From NCBI RefSeq assembly GCF_009928445.1, contig NZ_JAABNO010000001.1, positions 1 through 64,000 of the forward strand: a stretch of 64,000 nucleotides of DNA, given 5' to 3'. A program made the position numbers and the translations under genes. The notes under the pieces are model-generated. The model made no database searches. It saw only the letters and a program-made list of their open reading frames with translations, and was not told the origin of the DNA. Each line of letters opens with the position of its first letter. The first letter of the stretch is position 1. The DNA comes from Clostridium sp. C8-1-8 (GTDB lineage Bacteria; Bacillota; Clostridia; Clostridiales; Clostridiaceae). Below are positions 63,476-64,000 of the stretch, in pieces.

Positions 63476-64000
63476 ATGAAGGTAGTTGCTTTTAATGGAA
63501 GTCCTAAGAAGAATGGAAACACTTATGAGGCAATAAAGGCTGTAGCAGCAGAGTTAGAGAAAGAGAATATAGAGGTAGAGATCGTTCATGTGGGAAATAA
63601 GGTAATACGTGGATGTTTAGATTGCGGGGGCTGTAGCAGAAACATGAACGAAAGATGTGTTATGCAGAACGATGAGGTTAATGATTGGATTCAAAAGATG
63701 AAGGAAGCTGACGGCGTTATATTAGGTTCACCTGTACATTATGCAGCTATACCAGGAACTATGAAGTCATTTTTAGATCGTGCATTTCTAGTTACATCAG
63801 TGAATAATGGAATGCTTAGACATAAGGTAGGGGCTAGTGTGGTTGCAGTAAGAAGATCTGGTGGTGTTCCAACCTTTGAACAGCTGAATAACTATATCAA
63901 TTATTCAGAGATGGTGATGCCCACATCAAATTATTGGAATGTAATCCATGGTACAACTCCTGGAGAAGCTAAGCAAGATGAAGAGGGAATGCAAATAATG
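63476..64000 (+). CDS. Flavodoxin-fold NAD(P)H-dependent oxidoreductase, 3' end cut off
   Basis: The first 175 codons of an iron-sulfur-flavoprotein or NADPH-dependent FMN reductase-like protein. The N-terminus KVVAFNGSPKKNGNTYEAI is the FMN phosphate loop. CLDCGGCSRNMNERCVMQND is a Cys cluster as in iron-sulfur flavoproteins. GSPVHYAAIPGTMKSFLDR follows, the second flavin loop. The RBS GGAGG precedes the ATG. It is divergent from an HxlR regulator that may control it. The frame is still open at the window end. Confidence 0.88.
   Translation, partial: MKVVAFNGSPKKNGNTYEAIKAVAAELEKENIEVEIVHVGNKVIRGCLDCGGCSRNMNERCVMQNDEVNDWIQKMKEADGVILGSPVHYAAIPGTMKSFLDRAFLVTSVNNGMLRHKVGASVVAVRRSGGVPTFEQLNNYINYSEMVMPTSNYWNVIHGTTPGEAKQDEEGMQIM

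Overview
The window is very AT-rich, uses Clostridium-like Shine-Dalgarno sites (AGGAGG/GGAGG 5-9 bases before ATG) and carries genes typical of a spore-forming anaerobic Firmicute: a GerA/GerB/GerC germinant-receptor operon, a Csp-like subtilase, a T-box upstream of a short-type prolyl-tRNA synthetase, DnaD/DnaI replication proteins, and rlmH next to murA and a WalJ-type hydrolase. The best guess is Clostridium in the broad sense; I cannot name the species.

Layout. 1-20754 is mostly conserved chromosome: the end of a tRNA-Thr, a dnaI-dnaD pair (minus strand), an M23 endopeptidase, a subtilase, an MBL hydrolase, a DMT transporter, a degenerate dUTPase-like protein, a 2H phosphoesterase, a DUF1540 peptide, murA, a WalJ-like hydrolase, a CxxH/CxxC peptide, a SEC-C protein, a chemoreceptor, a LUD protein, an LPXTG surface protein and rlmH.

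20733-43135 is an integrated mobile element of about 22.4 kb inserted at the 3' end of rlmH. Its ends share GGTGAACC, and both junctions encode the same last residues of RlmH (GEPYHK-stop) with different codons. It carries one large serine recombinase, an archaeo-eukaryotic-type primase-helicase, a DUF960-like gene and divergent XRE regulators. In site, recombinase type and part of its gene content it resembles staphylococcal SCC elements. Its cargo is a collapsed type I restriction system (HsdR head joined to HsdS tail), a sactipeptide-like RiPP cluster (43-residue precursor with four Cys spaced CX3CX3CX3C, two radical SAM/SPASM enzymes, one ABC exporter), a Ger germinant-receptor operon, a broken HD hydrolase and several unknown genes. 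This is the best candidate for an undescribed system: an SCC-like element in a spore former that moves a bacteriocin and a germination receptor together.

43136-64000 is an accessory-rich region: an MFS exporter, an acyltransferase, an Amadori-product (fructosamine/fructose-asparagine-like) catabolic operon with a GntR regulator and a Dcu-type transporter, a T-box-controlled proS, a GNAT enzyme, a glycosyltransferase divergent from a TetR regulator, a TetR/MFS efflux pair and an HxlR regulator divergent from a flavodoxin-like protein cut by the window end.

Three kinds of small dispersed repeats sit in the intergenic regions: a family of about 170 bp (R1, at least five copies, all plus strand), a family of about 140-200 bp with two hairpins (R2, three copies), and a MITE-like family with terminal inverted repeats starting AGGCTxTGTTT. 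One MITE has landed inside an R1 copy, and one R1 copy lies between the T-box terminator and proS.
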